NCBI GenBank assembly: GCA_000827265.1
Contig: KN834799.1
Span: 344,626 to 408,625, forward strand
Source: Collybiopsis luxurians FD-317 M1
Taxonomy: Eukaryota; Basidiomycota; Agaricomycetes; Agaricales; Omphalotaceae
Direction: 5' to 3'
DNA: 64,000 nt
Shown in pieces: positions 60,170 through 64,000 of the stretch. Below the pieces are notes generated by a model that searched no databases, had not been told where the DNA came from, and saw only the letters and a program-made list of their open reading frames with translations. The translations under genes were made by a program, and so were the position numbers. Every line of letters begins with the position of its first letter. Position 1 is the stretch's first letter.

Positions 60170-61980
60170 GCGTAGTCTCGATGTGATCAAAAAATATCTC
60201 GACTGTAAAACCTCGTCAGCAAAAAGCCCAGACGAAAGATTACGAGTTCCACGACTTGCACTGTGATACTTGAGAATTAAAAAAGTTGACTGGCTGAAAA
60301 TGGGCGTCGGTGATCGCGGTGAGCTGAAATTCCCATGGCTGGGTTCGAAATGCTGTAGGGATAAATTTTTTTTTTGCACAATCTATCAGGTTAGTTTCGC
60401 GAAGGTTTAAATATACTGTTACTGATTCTGTTCTAGCTCGAGTTTGGACCGGCAAGGTGGATAAGATATTGACTGGTTTCCACACCTCAAATCAAATCTA
60501 GCACCCAGATTCACAAGTAGAGTCGGTAAAGGTGTAGGGAGAGTACACTCAGCAACTTCAATAGTGAAAGCTCATAATACATAATATGATTATTCGAAAA
60601 AAGGATACACGGTAATTCGACAGAAGCATCCATACAATCATACTATAGACACCAACCAGGTATCAAACATAAGAAACACACGACGAGCGAAAGTCCAGGC
60701 GGCTTCGTAAGGTAAAGCTACAGGAGAAAGGAAAGTAGGGTACTTGTCCATTTCTCATATTCTAATCTAATGTCTGATCCTGAGCTTTCGCAGCTAGATG
60801 ACTTGGCAGGATCAATGGTCTTGGCCGAATACGTTCAAAGACTCTACAGCAATGAGACGAGTGGTGGTGATGATGAGATAAAGGGTGTGAGATAGTAAGG
60901 ACAAAGAATTCAACTGGAAAGCAGGGATGAGAGACGTTAGTGAATCGTAAGAATCAGCCGGGGATCTGAACATACCGAGTGTCCAGCGCGCCCTGACAAG
61001 GCTTCGAGCATATCCTGCGCAGACTTCCTGAGAGCGTTAGAGTCGGGCTAGCTTCTGTGAAGCACGATATACATGAAGGGAGATCTTGAAATTCCGTGTT
61101 GGGGAGCAAGCAAGGGGAGAACTGGCTGGCAGATCCAAGCAAAAGGGTCTCAAAACTGACTAATGAGACCGTCGCCCATCATTGTCGGAAGGAGCGTAGT
61201 TAGTCTTCAACGTCTACGTTGTCTGGACGTAGTCGGAATTGAGGCATATGAGCGAAGAAGTGGTGGGGAAACGATGGATGTAAGATCCGAGGGAGTGGAG
61301 GGATGCAACGACAAAGGCGTGGAAGAGATAAATCCGTCCAAATTGTCGTTCCGAGACCTGGGAGCATCGCCGCAATGCTTTGTAGATGCCATTCGGAATG
61401 GAGGCTACGTGTGTACGAGTACGTTCGGGCCAAGTAATATGCACGCTTGGTCGAGGAGACTGTAATAGTCATAGCCGTAGCCGAAACGATATTCGAGGGA
61501 GGTAACGGCTGGACGAGGACGCGACAGCGAAGGAAAAAGAGGCGAGACTGAGAATCAGGATGCTTGCGTATCCTGCATTTGAGTTCGGATGTATGGTGTG
61601 ATATATGGAGACACTCTGTTTAAACCGCACGACTCGCTAGCCAACTCGCAGGACGCAGCGAGATCAGCGCTGGCTGAAAGGAAAGGGAAGTCTACTGGAC
61701 TGGTCGCTGCGGTGATGGGAATGCGCTAGCCGGTGTTCCAGTCGTATCCGGCGTTGGTCTGAGAATGCAGGTTGGTAGCAGGCGAATGGGGCTTTCGACA
61801 GTAGAGGTGAGATGTGTCGGCGCTGGAAGCAATCTCAGCGAAAGTAATTCGAGTTCGAGAGGAAGAAGAGATGCTCTCGAGTTTCATAAGAAAGACTCGA
61901 AAGAGTCTGGGAGGGTTCTGGAAGAGCGAACGACCGTCCAGAATGGCGGATAAAGGGTCGAGGTAAAAATCGAGGAAAAG
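60170..61980. other. Intergenic, nothing recognised
   Basis: Upstream side of the zinc-finger gene. Overlapping open frames on both strands at 61160-61470 reflect composition; none has a motif. Confidence 0.35.
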
Positions 61981-63655
61981 AACTTAAACGAGTCCTCAGT
62001 TAGCAGATTCCTACGGCTCAAAAGTGGGCTTGTACCTTTCGTTTTCAGGCTCAAATACGAAATCTCTATGAGTTGGTCGAATTCCAGAGCTCACTACTTG
62101 GGTCACCAAAGTAACGGAAGCGGAAGCGCTTCGCGTGTCGCTGGGTGAGCTGAGAGCAAAACCTATCCCTTTCCCCCATTCCACGCCGACTCTACATTCC
62201 GTGTCTCTCTTGTGCCATCTCAGAACTCCTTTCCGTCCCAGAATCTTCTCTAATTAGCCTCGCGAGATATGCTGAGTATTGCGTGCACCGTTGGATGCTT
62301 TCAATAGAGTCATATAGGCAGATCCGAAGTTTGAACGATCCTATTAAATGGAGAGGTAGAAAGTCGTTGAGGTTGACGACCAGATTGGAAGGACGTAGTG
62401 TGAGACAAAAGTTTGTTGGCGAGAGAGGTAGAGGAAGACGGACTGGACTGAATGAGGCGTCGATGATGGTGGTAGAAAGCAAACTGAGAGCATCAAACAG
62501 ATACCCACGGTTATGACAGCTTAAGCCACAAAACGCGTTGCGGTTGTGAGGAAGAGCAAGGGACCGTTCAAAATGGTGGTGAAACGTCGAACGAGGAGGA
62601 GAAGAAAGCTACGAGTCCTAAGTTAGTACGAATATGAACCTCGAATTCAAATTCGTACCTTTGACGTCTACGACCCGCGTGGCACGGGAAACGGAAGTAC
62701 TATGTAGCATTTCGTATATCGTTATCCGTGTTCTCGAGCGCGAAGACTATACGCGTAGTCTTCCTCTTCTTCCTCTTCGTGATCCCTTCGTGCCATCCTT
62801 CACTATACTTCCCGTTCCAACGTCCGGTTGTAATACGCTGAGTGTTGCACGAACGGTCTGTTGCAAAGTTAGCGGCGCGTAATCGGGATCGTTTCCGAAG
62901 GATTGACTTGCTGAATAATTCGAGTAGGGCGTTACCAGAGATGTCTATGGTAGAGAAAGAGCATGGTCGAGCGAGTAAGCGAACTACTACCGTCTTGGGT
63001 TTGCGAAGAAAGTTCGACCGGTTTTACGGCGAAGATCCTGGTCTAGCAGTCCGACGCGAAGGAGACGAGGGCTATAAGGAGACGAGTCAGAATGAATCCA
63101 ACTATCGAATTCTGATTCATACCTTTGCTTCGTAACCTTGGACCATAAATCAGCATTGCGTCGCCGAGCAAAAGAAAGTAGCAGTATTCCGTGTACTGCT
63201 GCGTTTACGTTCGAGAGTGTGTCTTCCTCCTCCACACGGCGTTCCGGGGGGAGACCCGCATTTTCCTACTTGAGTCTACGAGGGAAAAGTTGACCAAGGA
63301 GTGGGGCGTTGAACGTCGAGCAAGAGAGATAGAAAAGCTAGAACAAGTCCTCAATCAGCGTGAATACAAAACTCAAAAGCTGATTCGCACCTATAGTTCG
63401 TAGGTTCAAACGGGGAAGCTCCATCCATGGAGCACACGAACTCCGACGTCGACAACAAGCGTGGATAGGAAAGAGGAAGTACTCGAGCTTGGTATAGCGC
63501 CACGCGTGCTCTCGAACATGAAGACTACGTTGTGTGTAGTCTTCCCCTCTACCGCTTCTTCGTGAATCCTTCGCACCATTCTCTACAGCCTTTTTCGTTC
63601 CAACGTCCGGCTCCAACCCGCTGAGCATTGACGGAATCGTCTGCTACTTGTAGTG
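61980..63655. repeat. Three diverged direct repeats, about 0.55-0.8 kb apart
   Basis: 'TTCCAACGTCCGGTTGTAAT' (62816) and 'TTCCAACGTCCGGCTCCAAC' (63598) are each followed by a CGCTGAG box. A third, weaker copy has ATGCTGAGTATTGCGTGCAC at about 62270. Further shared boxes are 'GAAGACTA.....GTAGTCTTCC' (62740 and 63519) and 'AGTCCT.A.T.AG' (61993, 62616, 63347). No conserved open frame runs through the copies. Confidence 0.5.
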
Positions 63656-64000
63656 GAAGCACGAAGTGCTTGAAGCGTCAACGTGCCGGTGGATGGACAG
63701 GTGAAAGACACCGAAGGACAGAGTGGAAGGATGGAGGTCCTATTAATTTATTGCTTGACAAAGTATCAACTTTAACTCTTTTTCAGTATTTCGTCTCGTT
63801 TGAGCCCAAAAAGTCACATATGCCAAAAATGGAAATACCATCATCTAGTATGACATATTCCCCCTAAGCGTACTGAATTTCCCACGGTCACACTCACTTC
63901 TTCTCACGGTAGGCGGCTAAGCAAAAACACCACAATTTTGGCAGTATTCAGTGGATATCTCATGAATGGCTATCCCAAACACCCAACATATGTGAGAAAA
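63656..64000. other. Window end, nothing recognised
   Basis: Short frames only; no motif. Confidence 0.3.

Overview
The window reads as nuclear DNA of a filamentous basidiomycete, most likely a mushroom-forming agaricomycete. Genes are broken by many short introns of about 50-65 bp with GT...AG (occasionally GC...AG) ends and very short exons. The recognisable families (fungal alpha-type kinase, GMC oxidoreductase, CFEM protein, heptahelical membrane proteins with the 'VVWRAW' and 'LRVYA' motifs, a WW-like/transmembrane family, and a GKSGAGKSS GTPase family) are typical of that class. No tRNA, rRNA, CRISPR or bacterial-type operon was seen. Gene models below were built by hand by joining exons so that the reading frame is kept across each intron.

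Left part (1-20 kb): a 5'-truncated alpha-kinase next to an integrase-domain relic; a TATA-preceded NADH-cytochrome b5 reductase gene (2179-4044); a 16-exon GMC oxidoreductase (11441-8559, minus); a 500-bp hAT-like miniature element (14184-14683) with an imperfect 8-bp target duplication; a frameshifted 3' relic of glucose-6-phosphate dehydrogenase; and an intact CFEM/GPI-type wall protein gene (18017-17191, minus). Two local duplications link 2-5.4 kb with 16.6-19.4 kb: a roughly 740-bp block carrying the 3' end of the CFEM gene, and an internally deleted copy of the b5 reductase.

Middle (21-42 kb): a heptahelical membrane protein, a WW-like/3-TM protein, a short conserved HDQGW protein (three exons), a second heptahelical protein of DUF6533 type, an HMG-box-like putative regulator, and a large conserved acidic/Cys-rich protein of 914 aa with an F-box-like start.

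The striking feature is an expanded family of membrane-associated P-loop GTPases: one pseudogene (27215-29767), three intact paralogues (43260-45360, 47807-49925, 50650-52843; 518, 515 and 526 aa), and at least two 3' relics (30090-30496 and 45700-45965). They share nearly the same intron positions, including a 14-nt microexon, and a decayed upstream sequence appears to have been duplicated along with at least two of them. The G domain (GKSGAGKSS, DSQG, TKYD) is followed by a helical region, a Gly/Ala-rich hydrophobic segment and a Ser/Thr-rich tail. This layout loosely recalls GIMAP/IRG or dynamin-like immune GTPases of other kingdoms; any such function is inference.

Right part (53-64 kb): a type I membrane protein, an unknown gene with one in-frame stop, a C2H2 zinc-finger protein, and gene-poor DNA ending in diverged direct repeats.
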